Source of the DNA: Basidiobolus meristosporus CBS 931.73
Taxonomy: Eukaryota; Basidiobolomycota; Basidiobolomycetes; Basidiobolales; Basidiobolaceae
DNA: 64,000 nt
NCBI GenBank assembly: GCA_002104905.1
Contig: MCFE01000009.1
Coordinates: 124,001 to 188,000 of the forward strand
Direction of reading: 5' to 3'
Below, piece after piece: positions 31,315 to 43,265 of the stretch (position 1 is its first letter; the number at the start of each line of letters is the position of its first letter). The translations under genes and the position numbers were made by a program. Below the pieces are notes generated by a model. It did not search any database. It was given only the letters and a program-made list of their open reading frames with translations, and was not told where the DNA came from.

Positions 31315-33380
31315 ATGGCTGCTTCATCCACTTCTGACAACAAAGCTATGCTTACCCGCATTCTGGATCAGCAGGATCCAGAAGAAGATGTAGGGCTGCG
31401 GGTTTCCGATCAAGAAGAGCCTAGTCGTGATGCTGGTGAGGGCAGCGGTGTGACAGGCCTGTGCATCGAGTGCGGGGATACTCCATCGATTCAGCGTTGT
31501 TTGCAGTGCCAAGACGAGTTTTGCGAGCTATGCTTCAGCTCCCTTCATCGCACAGGCACTCGTCGTAGTCACCAGGTCCAACCATTTCAAGCATCACCTA
31601 AAGCCCCCAGGGAGGATGTAGTGATGAAAGGAGAAGAGGCAGAAAGTAAAGATGTAGAGGTCAAGCGAAAGCGAAGCCTCACCGGCACCTCGGTTTTCAA
31701 TAAAAGTTTAAACAAAGAGACCAACTCTTCTGGTGCAGTGATGGACTCTGCCTGGTTTGAAGAGCGGTCAAAGTATATCCCATTGAGGTTAGAGCTGAAG
31801 GAACGGAAGCTACTTCGTTTGTTGGAAGCTAGTCTGAACGTATCGGAATACACCGATAAGGTGGATGTTTATTCTTATGAAAGCAAAACCAAACGAATGG
31901 TGGCTCAGATTCGAGATATTTGCGCCATTCTCTCGGGTCTAGTCGTCGCTAGTGATTATAAAGAAGGGCAGCGCCTTGTCCAGGACCGCGACTTTCCAGA
32001 AAACGCCGAGTTCTTCCAAACAATCTTCGAAATAGGAAGAAGGTAAGTTCATCCACTAGGAATCGAGGAACATGTATTGATGCTTGCCGCTCTATTGCAG
32101 ATACAAAATCATGAACCCCGCCAGAATGAGATCCGCATTTGGAAAGCTCATGTACTTGCTCCAGGTTCGTACTCGCCGCGCCCTGTTTCATTTAGCTGAG
32201 CCCTAACCAGCCTGCGATGCTAGGATTCGGCCATCCCACAGGTGAAAGACATGTTGCACTTCTCATGTGTCAAGGAGATCACAACAGTCCACGCCTTCCT
32301 TGAATCCACCAAGGCACTTGATATGCTAGAGGATGACCAGATTAACATGGCAACCAAGGAAATCATTGCCGACGGAAAGTCCAGGTATTCCATCGGAAGT
32401 GGGCCCGCAGCCTCACCGTAGTTCTGAATCTGATCCGATTTCCTAGGTCGCAAATCCAGTCGGAGATCAAGCAAAAGGAGCGAGCCATCGAGTACCTCAG
32501 TAGACGTTACTCGAATGATCAAGTTGGTAGTGAAGAGCTAAAAGTGTGTCTGTATTCCATCGGTGATAACCACTCGTTCTTGCGCACCAACCGGGATCCA
32601 TGCGACAAGATGATCCATTACCTCACGACCCATTTCCGCCCGGACTACGCCGAGCCACTCTATGACCTCTCCATCATGGCGGGACGTGGCGGAGCTCGGT
32701 TAACCCATTCCCACCAGCACCAATATCAATTTGTTCTCCAATCCTTGATTTTGTGGCGGGAAATCCAGTATGACATGTTCAAGGTAGCTATTCTCTAGAC
32801 AGTTTATGCGTATTGCCAACTAATCATTGCTGTATGGTGTTAGCTATGGTATCTTTCGGAGCAAGATATGTTGGACGAGAAGAATCCTTACCGCTTACGA
32901 AATACCGGCCAGGGACTCAATCGTGTCCAGCCCGCACCACGAGTCTCCAAGGCTATGCGTCAAATAGTCAGCAAGGTTCAACGAGAAATTGGTCATTGGG
33001 TGGGCTCATCGGTCGTACACTTGGGGGATGACTTGGTCCCATCGTCGTTCCATTTCATTGATAAATACACCCAAGTTCCACGCATCTTAAATCCTATTGT
33101 AGCATGCCTCGACCGAATTGACGAGCTCGTGCGCAATCCCGAGTTGAATTCGTATTTGGAGGAGACTTGGGGAGGGGCAGACGCCCTCAGAAAAGAGATT
33201 CTGGCCGACTTCTTCCGCTACGCATTCGACGGTAGTGGTGGCGCAAACTTCTTTGAAGCTGGCTCATGTATCGATGGTAGACTCACCTCTTGCTGGAATT
33301 GGTGTTCACAAATCGAGAAGAAGCCATTCTTCCCCGTATTCCTACTCACTGGGTTTATGGGTTTCGATGGGGAATTCTAA
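31315..33380 (+). CDS. B-box zinc finger plus DUF2009 (UPF0652) protein
   Basis: Five exons: 31315-32042, 32101-32164, 32224-32384, 32447-32783, 32844-33380, together 608 aa with clean phases. Residues about 50-87 form a B-box type zinc finger (CIECGDTPSIQRCLQC, CELCFSSLH, SHQ). From about 190 to the end it matches the DUF2009/UPF0652 family: YIPLRLELKERKLLRLLEA, FGKLMYLLQDS, LYSIGDNHSFLR, LWYLSEQDMLDEKNPYRLRN, IDKYTQVPRILNPI and the terminal ANFFEAGSCIDGRLTS with FLLTGFMGFDGEF. The molecular role of the family is not established. The ATG at 31315 follows a pyrimidine tract; the upstream extension (from 31153) is low complexity and unlike the family. Confidence 0.92.
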
Positions 33381-33607
33381 ATACCAGATGTTCTTTCGCT
33401 TTGGTGTATATTGTATTGAAACTAATTCACAGATCCTCAATAAATAGGAATGGTTGTTCAGTTTATTCTTCAGCAACAGCATTTCCTCGACCTTCGGTTG
33501 ATGGTATAAGTGAATGAATAGATGGGGTTGAGGTTGATATCTGGCACAGAACATTCATGGGGCGGGGTAGAAGAACGATATAAATTCCTTTGTCTAGCCG
33601 CAGTGAA

Positions 33608-35163
33608 TCAATGCACCTTTCCCAGCTCCATCTTTTTCTTCAACGATCTCTCGGCGCGATAGATAAACGCATCTATCAACCCAGCTACGGTGTAAATCCC
33701 CCCGATGATTATGCATCCATTGGCTAAAAAGTGGGTAAACGAGTGTCTGGATTCGGTGTAGACAATGAGCATCGGTGAGATCTCGTAGTTGAAGAAAACC
33801 CCTAAACGCAACATGGTTGTTAGTATTGCACAGCAGAGCCAAACCGGTACACATGCTACTTACCAGGCAACCCTGCGGATTGCTCCGGTCGACCAGTCGT
33901 ACGCTCATGCTCGGTGACCGAATATTGATTGGAATAAACGGTAACTCCATTGATGTATCGGAATTGAGTTCCGACCACTTTGAGGAAATATTGAAATTGA
34001 TAGTTTCCTGGTTGTTCGGGGTCCGAGAGTAAGGATCAACTGTTGGAGTGCATGTTCGTCGATGAGGTAGCCTACTCACCTTCTGGGGCACTCTGACGAA
34101 CATCGTCAAGAGGATTGACAATGGTTGATACTTGCTCTCCAAACGACATATGGTGGATATGGTGCGTGAAATCGATCAGTTTGACATAGGGAGCATTGAA
34201 GACGTTATGGACGTGCATCCCCCCTGAAGTGAAGCTCTCTCCTGATGTAATATGGAAGTTGCCAGCGACCCTATTGACTTGGATAAATCCGTGGACATTG
34301 CAACCTTCACGAGCCTGCTCTTTCATCTTCTCCGTCCACCCTTCTCTGACACACTGAATATCGTCAGGAATGCCATAAAAATTGAACCGGACCCACGGTG
34401 GCTTTCACTTACTTGTTCAATGTCGTCTGGATTACCCAAGTTCCAGGATTTCTTTGTATATGCGTCACGCACCTCTTCACAAGTATTGCAGCATTGATCT
34501 GGAGTATCCTCGGCCCCGTAGCAACTTCCACAGTATGGGGCATCTGAGTCTACTTTGGAATTTTCGAAGGCAGCTTTTGCCTTTTTGGCCGCATCTCCTA
34601 ATTCTGATACGATAGTAGACAAGTTTAACTTGATAACAGCCAAGTTCAACGGCTGTCTTTAAAGCACTGTACCATATTCTTTATCCTTGGATATCTCCTT
34701 GCCTTCGGGATCTAACCTAGTTTTATATATGTCGTGGCCAATGTTCTCCTGGTGATCGCCCGAAATATCCATGACATCAAGGCCAAGAACTGTGGAAAAC
34801 TTTAGAACTCGTCTTCTATTCGAAACACTGACTTCCAACCTACCATAGCAAGGTAACTTTGGGAAAGTTACGTTGAAGTTGATGCCCAACTTCTCTTTGC
34901 GACTCTTGTCCACCAGTAAAGAAGGTTTCAATTGAACCGAGCGGTACTCAGCATACTCAGAGCCAAGTAGTAGCAAAATAAAGAACGCGCTGACTAGTGT
35001 AACTAAAAGGCCACTTTAGGTTAGTTGCTTCAACAGAACAAACACACACGATTATTGAGCAGATACCGGTGGCTCCTGTTAACGTCTTGATTCGAAAGTC
35101 ATCCAGCGTTTTGGCGTAGCCATCTAAACTACGAAAACGATCGAAAACGGAATTGGTACCCAT
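33608..35163 (-). CDS. ERV46: Erv46/ERGIC3-type ER-Golgi cargo receptor
   Basis: Seven exons: 35067-35163, 34844-35002, 34668-34789, 34413-34628, 34080-34353, 33864-34007, 33608-33801; 401 aa, phases consistent. N-terminal FRSLDGYAKTLDDFRIKTLTGA, a first membrane span (TLVSAFFILLLLG), LDVMDISGDHQ, the Cys-rich CGSCYGAE and CCNTCEEVRDAY motifs, GFIQVNRVAGNFHI, FGEQVSTIVNPLD, YQFQYFLKVVGT, and a second span (IIIGGIYTVAGLIDAFIY) with a short basic tail. Erv46 cycles in COPII/COPI vesicles with Erv41 and retrieves ER proteins. The donor of the third intron (GTGCTT) is weak, so that junction (34628-34668) is less certain. It shares the 33381-33607 gap with DUF2009 in convergent orientation. Confidence 0.92.
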
Positions 35164-35468
35164 CTTCAGTACTATCAAACCTCAAGCCTGACTAGTGTGT
35201 TGGTATGCTGAACGAGTGGCTTTGTATTAATTTGGTTTATTTTATTCGTCAATATAACTCGTATAACATGGTTCTTTGTTCCATTCATGATCCCAGCAAA
35301 GCCCCCCCCCCCATTAGGCATAATTCGTGAACTAGGACATTTTTTCCACTAAATTTTTTCGACGATATTGACTAGGATACAATACTATCCATGACCCAAG
35401 ATGTGGTACTACGTAAGTGGATTATCAAAAGTGCTTGAAGTGGAATCGCTTTTAACTAGAGAAAAATA

Positions 35469-36267
35469 ATGTTCAAAAAGTAAGCCAGCGTTCCTGCTTT
35501 TCCTACACTGGTTCAGAAATGATAACCTTGCGGGCTATCTTAGGTTCAATATCAAGGAGGACGTGGCTACGCAGAGTCAAGTAAAATCGTCAGTTCAAAG
35601 AGGAATTCGCTCCAAGATTCTGGAGCAATATCCTAAGCTTGAAAGTATCATCGATACCCTGATGCCCAAGAAAAGCCCGCTTATTTTAGTAAAATGGTAC
35701 CTTCCTATATACACTCCCATCACCCAGCTCAACCAGTATTAACACCTTTTTAATGACTACCAAAGCCACGAGCACATTAACTTGGTCACCATGAACAACG
35801 AGATTCTCTTCTTTAATCGTTATGATGGGCCTTACTATCCTACTCTCAAGTTAGTTCACCAATGTAAGTTTCCAGTGTGTACTCCCGATATGGAAACCTC
35901 GATTAACTGCTTGTATTACAGTCCCTGATATGCTTCCATGCCTTCAAGTCGACCGTGGAGCCATCAAATTTGTGCTTTCTGGTGCCAATATCATGTGCCC
36001 GGGCCTTACTTCTCCTGGCGCCCGTATGGATGTTTCGTTACCTGATGATACCGTAGTAGCAATTTCTGCCGAAGGTAAGGAGAATATCCTGGCTATCGGC
36101 CACACCAAGATGTCCACCGAAGATATGTAAGTTGATTCTGCATAGATCTGCACATCTGGACTCCCACTAACCTAACCTCCCATTCCAGCAAAACGATAAA
36201 CAAGGGGATTGGTATAGACAATATCCATTACCTTGGCGATTGTTTGTGGAAAACCCGTTGGGAATAA
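35469..36267 (+). CDS. TMA20: Tma20/MCTS1 translation factor with PUA domain
   Basis: Five exons: 35469-35479, 35544-35696, 35766-35863, 35922-36126, 36189-36267; 181 aa, the usual length for MCTS1. Begins [20 protein letters not shown], with the KGI-like [46 protein letters not shown] and the PUA hallmark [22 protein letters not shown], ending [13 protein letters not shown]. With its partner Tma22/DENR it promotes release of deacylated tRNA from 40S subunits and re-initiation. The first exon is just 11 nt. It is divergent from ERV46 with a 305-base shared promoter region. Confidence 0.95.
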
Positions 36268-36835
36268 GCAGCACCTCATTCTCCACCAAATTATGTTGAT
36301 GCTTAACCCCAAGCACTGTATGACAACTTTAGTGTAATAAATCCCGTTAACGTAAAGAAACTGCGTTCAATTATCTATATGCATGAGGCATCAAACAACA
36401 ACCGTTCATTCGTTTGGTAAAAATATGATCGGACGAATGCAAAGCTTTAACTGGGCTAAGCATACGTATCCTTTAAGCACAGTCTGGTAGAATGTTCCCA
36501 CTGAACCGCATATTCCAAACACAACTGTCTTATGACCTTCATAGGGCCAGCAAAGATGAGTACCAACGCTTCATTGTAATCAACGAATGGATAGGAATGC
36601 AATTGTAATGGTGGCAACCAGATTGATAATGGAAACCTAGGGTATAGACATATAAGCTAACCAACACCTGGATTAAGCTAGAATCACGGCAATTGTTTAT
36701 CAGCTCCAGGCTCAAGGCGCTTCCATGCTTCCCATAAGCCTGAAGTAGTGGTCGATTTGAAATGGAAAAGGCGATGAATTTTCAAACAATCCATTTCATT
36801 GTACGCACGCTTTGTTACATGTAATCTGATATTTC
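36268..36835. other. Intergenic region
   Basis: Holds an AATAAA-type signal for TMA20 near 36336; nothing else recognised. Confidence 0.5.
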
Positions 36836-37656
36836 CTATATTACAACCTCGTAGAGCTTACAGCGATTACAAGTGGCGACCAACATATTGCCCATCCCAC
36901 ACATCCCATCTACTCGGAATTCGAGACTACCATCGCACGTAACCCTGCATTGATAAATAGTTTCGGTTAGTATACTACCAGTATCGCATATGAAAGAAAA
37001 CATACCGGTGGGATGTTTCAGTTTGCTCCAACCCATTCTTCAGGTAAAGAATGCCTGTACTGTCGGACTGGGTATTCACTTGAAATCCACAACAGCAGTG
37101 AACGATATTGCCCTTTTGTCTTAGAGCGCACTCCTTGCATAATGGGCATGCTAACTCTGGATGGTGGTGAACATGATCTATACAGCCAACTTGATTAGTC
37201 AGTGGCTTGCTACACGTCTACAGGATACTCAAAATACCTGTTGTCTCTTTTAACTCTGCTAGAATTTCTTGCTCGATATGCTCGCAAAACTCTAACCATT
37301 CAGCTGAACCTTGTGTTATATATCGGGTTTGCGCTCCGGTCACAAGTTCGAAGTCGTTCAGTTCAGTGTTCTGTTCAAAGAAAGTCTCCAACTCATTGGA
37401 TATCCTTTCCTTCAAAGACTTTTCCTCTTTGTATGGATAGAAAATTCCCATTTAATAACCCATGTATGCTGCTGTGTTTACTTTCGTTCCTCCACCTACC
37501 CAAGGTCGTCAAGCCTCGACGCTGATCCATAAACGACCTACGATTTTCTTGGAATTTTGCCAGACATTCTTTCACAAATCGTGCTCTCCAGGAAATATTT
37601 TTATTAGCAGTGACACGGGAGTTCCGAGAGGCCTCTAGCGTCGAAGTATTCCTCAT
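36836..37656 (-). CDS. RPAIN: RPA-interacting protein (RPAIN) homologue
   Basis: Four exons: 37500-37656, 37238-37426, 37006-37189, 36836-36944; 212 aa, phases consistent. The N-terminal SWRARFVKECLAKFQENR corresponds to the basic importin-binding start of RPAIN. The middle EWLEFCEHIEQEILAEL matches the acidic helix that contacts RPA. The C-terminus is the RIP zinc ribbon: CPLCKECALRQKGNIVHCCC, then VTCDGSLEFRV and LVATCNRCKLYEVV. The protein escorts replication protein A into the nucleus in animals. It is absent from budding yeast, so its presence argues for a lineage that kept it. The exon 1-2 junction was chosen to avoid an in-frame TAA just before an internal ATG at 37451. Confidence 0.85.
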
Positions 37657-37837
37657 TTAAGAGTGAAAGTTCACCAAGACAGACCGTAAGGCACTCCGAA
37701 ATATGGAAAATCGGTGATCACGTGGCCGCGAGAAGAAAATGGCTTACTACACTTTGCACATATGCCGGCTAAAAAGAGCAGTCTACAGTACTCGGTTTTT
37801 CGTTTTGTGTGTACCAACGGATTTCTCAAGCTCTCAA

Positions 37838-38429
37838 ATGGCCATCTACTCAGATGTTCCAAGGTTTGTGGTAGAAAATATGAAAGCTGAAGATCTACCG
37901 AAGGTACATGAGATCCAGCTATCAGTGTATGGAAAAGAATTCCACGAGGAGGTATGTGGGCTACTAATAGTAGAAAAGAATCCTCTCGAGCGGTCTGGAA
38001 TAAACGACCTTTCAGTTTTCTTGCTTTCTAGACAAGTTCAACGCTTATCCTATGGGTTGTTTTGTGGCACGAAGAACGGACGATTCGACTACAGTTGTTG
38101 GCTATTGCTTCTCTCACCCGATAGCCTTTCCGAACATTCCTAGCTTAAATGGAACGCCTTCTATGGCGGAGCAGCCCAATTCGTATTTTATTCACGATTT
38201 AGCTCTGAGCAACGAAGCTAGAGGACACAAGGTGGGCAAAGCATTGTATAACAAAGTGCTTTCCTATGCCGAAAAGATAAACCTCAAGCATACATATTTA
38301 ATATCTGTTCAGAAATCTCGCAAATTTTGGAACCAGGCAGGTTTTACCGAAGTGGAGGACGACGGCACTCTAACTGCTGGTCTACAGCAAGTTTATGGGC
38401 CTGACGCATGTTTAATGCAACGAGTTTAG
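37838..38429 (+). CDS. GNAT-family N-acetyltransferase
   Basis: Two exons, 37838-37951 and 38016-38429 (175 aa). N-terminal VENMKAEDLPKVHEIQLSVYG is the usual first GNAT helix; GCFVARR and VVGYCFSHPI form the central strands. The acetyl-CoA loop is in IHDLALSNEARGHKVGKALY (compare R/Q-x-x-G-x-G/A; here RGHKVGKA). It closes with SVQKSRKFWNQAGFTEV. The layout resembles aralkylamine/polyamine-type acetyltransferases; the substrate is unknown. The acceptor at 38015 rather than the later TAG at 38029-38031 keeps the reading frame. It starts only 181 bases from the divergent RPAIN gene. Confidence 0.85.
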
Positions 38430-38435
38430 CCCGCT

Positions 38436-38519
38436 GATTAAGATTTGGTGTGAATAAAATAAGTTGGATATTTTTTTGATTAAGATTTGACGTGAATAAA
38501 ATAAGTTGGATATTTTTTT
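38436..38519. repeat. Tandem 42-bp duplication holding AATAAA
   Basis: Two units (38436-38477 and 38478-38519) differing by two bases, each with GTGAATAAAATAAG, so the poly(A) signal of the acetyltransferase gene is duplicated. Confidence 0.85.
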
Positions 38520-38710
38520 GAAATCCATGAAGTTGAATATTGTTGATTAGGTTTGGCATCACTTATTTTACCTTGTCAAGCAGCTCAATCACGAAAAACG
38601 TTATTGATCCTACGGTAATTATCGACGCGTATTATAATCCACTCAACAGTTCATGACTAAACTAACAATCGTAAACTTCTGTACGTCTGTATACATCTCG
38701 TCCTTTTAGA

Positions 38711-40333
38711 ATGGAGGACAGAACAAAAAGAGAGCTTGAAAAAATCGTATTCGTCCTACAAGAGTAAATATCCCTACATATAGATTACCCCCACAAGCCC
38801 AACCAAACCAATCTATTTCTAGACTCGACGAAGGTCACCTCTTGAAGAACGATCATGGTTTAAACCTCACGACGATCAACAACAACATCAGCGAAAATAA
38901 GTACACAAGCGTGGAGCAATTCCAGGTCCGTCTATACTTACGACATCACCGTTGCTTCACAAAACTAAACTGTATAGTTCAGGCTGATTTTGATCAGCTT
39001 TGTCGGCAATTGCTCAACTTCACTACCGACAAAGAAAGAAACGCCAATATATCTGCACTGTGGAAGTTGGGAAATAGTTACATATCCGAAATTCGCGGTC
39101 ATCAGCAACCTCAGGCAAGTCCAGTCTTGTGGCCTTGTGAGCATTTCAAGCTAACTTTCATGACTTCATTAGTTGAATGGGGCCTCCTCGGGTACATATC
39201 AGCCAAGTATGTTTATAAAAGATACACCACTCCAAAACTTATTACTCAACATCTTCTTTCGTGCGTGGTGTCTGTTCCGCAGATGAAGTGCAAAATGATT
39301 TTCATCGAAATATCGCGTTATTTCAGCGTGGTGGAGAAGGTTTCCTATTTACTAGTTCAAAAAGAGAGTTTAAGCCACAAGAACGGCTAGATATTGGTTC
39401 GTATTTCATGCTACGCTGATTTAATGCGTTATCAACAAATCTAAGCCCTAAATTATCAGTTGGGGAGGTAAGACCTATGACCATATTTCCAACCCACATA
39501 TCTGAGAAGGCTCCACCTCTGGGCGCTGTTTGCTCTGGATCCAATCCTACCAAAACGACCCAGTACATGAAACGGGAAATAGTCAACCCTCGTAAGCCCC
39601 GCGATTGATCATTTTCAATTTGAATTATCATTCACCACGATGCATTAGTACTTTACGCCAAACGCGATGCATATTCTAGCTTTGCCCCATGCATAGATTC
39701 TTCCTCGGCCTCTCTCTCTTCCCAAGATACGGCTGCTCTCTATTACTTCAAAAAGAGGAAAGTCGATGCCGCGAAATGCCAGAATATGGGGGGAGGTGGT
39801 GTTGCGCTTGGTGAACACGCTCAAATCATCAAGCATACGGTTGTTGATGGCTCTGGTGTTGCCAAGAATGTTGACATAGCCACCAATGGTGAGGAATCCA
39901 GTCAAGAGGCAGCTGAGCCGAATCCTGGCTCACTATTCCTTGAGGAGAATGCGAAGTTACTGCTCAAACTAGCTGATTACCAAGATGCTCGAACCAAAGG
40001 CGACTACTCTGCGGTCGCTCCCATAGAGCATGCTACAGGTGATTTTCTCTGCAGGATAAAGGACTCAATGCATATTTTAATCGCGTATCCTCGTTTGTAG
40101 CCAAAGCCTTTGTCAGTAGAATGATGTATATTCTCCCTACTGTTAAGCCATCTGCTCTTGTATCATCTGAAGGCTTAGAAGATGCAATCAATCGTATCCC
40201 TATACCTGAGCCCACCTATCGAGGGACCCTACCACCAAACAAGCCCTTCGCTTATGCGACAAACTCAGCACTGGGCAAAAGTTTCTCAACCAATGCAACC
40301 ACCGTTCCCACCAGTCATCTCCCCAGATCGTAG
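38711..40333 (+). CDS. Bromodomain-like protein, possible Rsc58-type remodeller subunit
   Basis: Seven exons predicted: 38711-38763, 38823-38925, 38983-39118, 39283-39396, 39460-39591, 39649-40038, 40101-40333; 386 aa and every junction keeps phase, though the third intron (about 165 nt) is longer than the rest. Residues about 30-80 resemble the later half of a bromodomain (LNLTTINNNISENKYTSVEQ, FQ-ADFDQLCRQLLNF, compare the usual ...I..KL....Y.s..eF..D...i..N). Then come FQRGGEGFLFTSSKREF, RDAYSSFAPCIDSSSASL with a basic FKKRKVD, and LEENAKLLLKLADYQDAR. A degenerate bromodomain plus such a C-terminus suggests a chromatin-remodelling subunit like Rsc58; this is recall-based and tentative. Confidence 0.55.
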
Positions 40334-40563
40334 GCGATTCACAGTATTTCATTCTCCGCTGCTCTTAATCTATCCTGTAAATTTCTTTGTTACTCAAATC
40401 ACACCATACAGAGAAACAGCATTCCTTTCTACCTTGGTCGAGTAGACTTTTAATATGTAATAATTAATGATATTAAAGAGCGTCAAAATTCATCTGATTA
40501 CTTCAACGCCCGCCTTTATTCGTATATGGCTGCTCGCCCGTTAAGCAAATTTCTTGCCGAAAG

Positions 40564-41225
40564 TTATTGAGATCCATTGTTGCTCTGTTGAGAAATATTA
40601 CTTGTGTCCATTGCGGGAAAGGTCTCTCCAACTGCTTCTTGATAGAGGGGTAGGGGCTCTACATACTCTTGACGTTGGCTGCTATAATTCCTTGCCGCCT
40701 CGGCCCAATGTTTCCAAAAGTCATATGCCCCCCCTTCAATGAACGAGAATTTTACCTTGAGAGCACCGCCACCCTTACCCATCTCAGATTAGACGCAGTT
40801 CAAGTTATCAGGGTCCAAAAAAGATAGCTAACCTGTATCAAAACATTACATTCAAAAGCGTTTGACCCCCAAAAAGGCTGTTTAAAGCTGGGATTTCTAA
40901 CGCGTGGAATGTCCATAGAGAAAGTAGTCAAGTTTCCTGTGATCTCACGTTTGTTGATGAAGACAACTCGTGTGTTTGTAAGGAATAAGGAGCCCTTGCC
41001 TTTCAAGCTCTGGGCTCTATTCTCAACTCTAGAGTAGAGTGCAAAAAGTGGGTGAAAATTTAGAGCTAGGCACTAGTCTATTCTAGCAAGTAGAACTTAC
41101 AAGCCTGCGGTACCATCAAGGTCAAGGTCAACAGTAGCAACGATGAATATAATGGTTTCCCCAGGATGAAGTGGAAAAGAAGGTGTTGAATCGTACCAAG
41201 CTACCCCAATGGTATTAATACTCAT
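40564..41225 (-). CDS. WBP2-like GRAM-domain protein (UPF0664 family)
   Basis: Three exons: 41101-41225, 40833-41028, 40564-40782; 179 aa, phases consistent. Begins MSINTIGVAWYDSTPSFPLHPGE, continues SLKGKGSLFLTNTRVVFI and FSMDIPRVRNPSFKQPFWGSN (the GRAM core) and KVKFSFIEGGAYDFWKHW, then a Tyr/Pro/Gln-rich tail. The family comprises human WBP2 (WW-domain ligand and co-activator) and the fission-yeast stress-induced UPF0664 protein. The C-terminal tail lacks a clear PPxY motif (PLPLYQE is the nearest). Lies tail-to-tail with the preceding gene, 230 bases apart. Confidence 0.85.
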
Positions 41226-41714
41226 TATATGTTGTGCTTTAAATTAGCAAGCGAAGGCAAGTTGCTGAACTTGGTCATCGTACAAGTACCGTAGATCTAA
41301 TCTGAATTATCGAGTTGATATGCCTTCAAATATCGAATTTACGTTAAATCAAATGCCATGTTTTGAATCCGTGGTAAAAAGTGACATGTCAGCTTAGATT
41401 ATGAACTAAACCCGCAAATTGAATTCCGATGTGAAGGTAATGTTCTTGCACAGTTGCGGATAAGGCAAGGCTTTCAGTATTACAAAAGTTAAAGTGAATG
41501 ATGCAAACCATTCAACTTTCGATGCTGAATAAAGTGAATGTACGCAACAATCAAACAAATACGGAAAGGATGATGGTTAGCACAGTCAGTGCGTTATGTC
41601 ATACTGTCGATAGTTGTATCCATGAATTAATAAAGTTGAAAATCGTAAATTATAAAAGGGTTGCTAAGGGTTGGATATTGAGCAAAAATTATCAACTCAC
41701 CTAACAACGATAAA
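41226..41714. promoter_or_regulatory. Upstream region of CsbD-like gene 1
   Basis: No gene. TATAAAAG at 41651-41658, 57 bases before the start; the CsbD-like genes share this distance of about 57-75 bases. Confidence 0.5.
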
Positions 41715-42581
41715 ATGTCTAAGATTTCTGCTGCCGCCAAGAACGCCGCCGGTAACATCCAGGAAGGAGTTGGAAAAGTGTTCAACAGTGAGAGCATGGT
41801 TGCCAAAGGTGAACAAAAGCAACTAGAGGCTGAACAGCAAAAGATTGCTGCCGACCAAAAGAACTCTGGCAATGCTCACTCTGCCAAGGGAGCAGCCAAA
41901 CAGAATGTTGGCGAGGCCACTCACAACCCACACATGGCTGCTCAAGGTCAAGCTGAGCGTCACCACGGGAATGTTCAGCACAATGCTGGAAGCGTGAATG
42001 ATCCCACTAACACCACTGGAGCTGGCTTGACTGGCACCCACCACCATGGAGCGACAACAACCAGCGGAGCCCATTCTCATGCAGTGAATAGCCACATTGC
42101 CGGAACTACCGATCCAGCGGGCCCTGGCTACACTGCTGGAGCTGGCCATCATGCCGCTCACCACAACCCTGCCACCACTGCAGCTGGCGTCCCAGCAACC
42201 GGAGTTGGGTCCACCCATGATCACGCCTACAACAATGGCACACATGGAAATGGGAATGCATCCACCATGTCTGGAAAGAAGGATCAAGCAATGGGAGCCA
42301 TGAAGGAGAATGTAGGAAGTGCCTTCAACAACCCATCCCTCGAGGCCAGAGGAGCAGGACAGCGCAATGAGGGTCACTTCCAGGAACATGCAGCCAAACA
42401 ACAACCGGGACGAGTTGCAGGATCAGCGAATGCAGCATCTGGAGCGGTCAAGGAGAATGTTGGGTACGCCGCTGGCAACCCATCCATGGAGCTGAATGGA
42501 GCATCCCAGCGAGTACATGGGGATGCGCAATATGACGCTACTCACAACCACAACAATCCTAACCCCAGCCGAGTTTTGTAG
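41715..42581 (+). CDS. CsbD-like repeat protein 1
   Basis: 288 aa, single exon, no signal peptide. Four CsbD-like modules are visible: about 2-49 (KISAAAKNAAGNIQEGVGKV), 50-90 (AKGAAKQNVGEATHNPHMAA), 189-235 (KKDQAMGAMKENVGSAFNNP) and 240-280 (ASGAVKENVGYAAGNPSME). Modules 2 and 3 are separated by a Thr/Gly/His/Ala-rich linker of about 100 residues. CsbD domains are small hydrophilic helical hairpins found in bacterial stress proteins, and in fungi in Ustilago Hmp1, which binds mismatched and cruciform DNA. Whether this protein binds DNA or acts as a hydrophilin is unknown. First of nine copies; N-terminal type KIAADQKNSG/VQHNAGS. Confidence 0.82.
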   Translation: MSKISAAAKNAAGNIQEGVGKVFNSESMVAKGEQKQLEAEQQKIAADQKNSGNAHSAKGAAKQNVGEATHNPHMAAQGQAERHHGNVQHNAGSVNDPTNTTGAGLTGTHHHGATTTSGAHSHAVNSHIAGTTDPAGPGYTAGAGHHAAHHNPATTAAGVPATGVGSTHDHAYNNGTHGNGNASTMSGKKDQAMGAMKENVGSAFNNPSLEARGAGQRNEGHFQEHAAKQQPGRVAGSANAASGAVKENVGYAAGNPSMELNGASQRVHGDAQYDATHNHNNPNPSRVL

Positions 42582-42879
42582 TTGAATAATGTAAATGCAT
42601 ATATAGCTTGTTAAATAGTGAAATAAATATTACAATTTGATTTTGATACGTGTATTGCATTTTTGCGGCTATATATTATGGTATTGCTTGCCTGCTGAGA
42701 ACATGCACGTGTTTGGTGATTTGTTTATTTGCTGCAGTTATATATCTATATAGTAACTCACTACACTATTGAGAAGTAATATCGGTAGAGTTTGTAGTTG
42801 GTACACATCGATACAAAACAGTATAATAAATCAAAAGGATTGACGAAATAATGATAATAATGACAGCATCTAGCTTAAT

Positions 42880-43265
42880 GCGGTAGGATTTAAGCAATGG
42901 ATGATGCTTAGCCAAATCCAAGCTTCTGTGTCAAGGAATGATCTTCAGCAAAAGATTTCTGCGGGCCAAATGGATTCTGAGCACAATAACGAGAGGGTAA
43001 ATGATCCCACCGGAACCACTACATTTGGCTTGACCTGCACCTACCACCATGAAACCATCATAGTCACCGTATCCAGCGAATAGTCACACTTTAATCACTG
43101 GCACTGACTGTCATACAGCTCATCACAACTCTATCGATGTAGTAGTTGGGGTTCCAGCAACCACGGTGAATCCTACAATATCGGTATATGTGGAAATACA
43201 CCTACTATGTTCGGAAAGAATGATCATGGAGAATGTGACAAGCCCCTGATGACAATCGGGGAATA
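42880..43265 (+). pseudogene. Decayed CsbD-like relic between copies 1 and 2
   Basis: Fragments in order match the family: QQKISAGQMDSEHNN, then ERVNDPTGTT and FGLTCTYHHE, then after a stop GVPAT-like codons (GGGGTTCCAGCAACC, 43148) and a TTCGGAAAGAATGATCATGG stretch corresponding to SGKKDQ. The 5' end is missing and several stops and indels are present. A tenth, dead copy. Confidence 0.7.
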
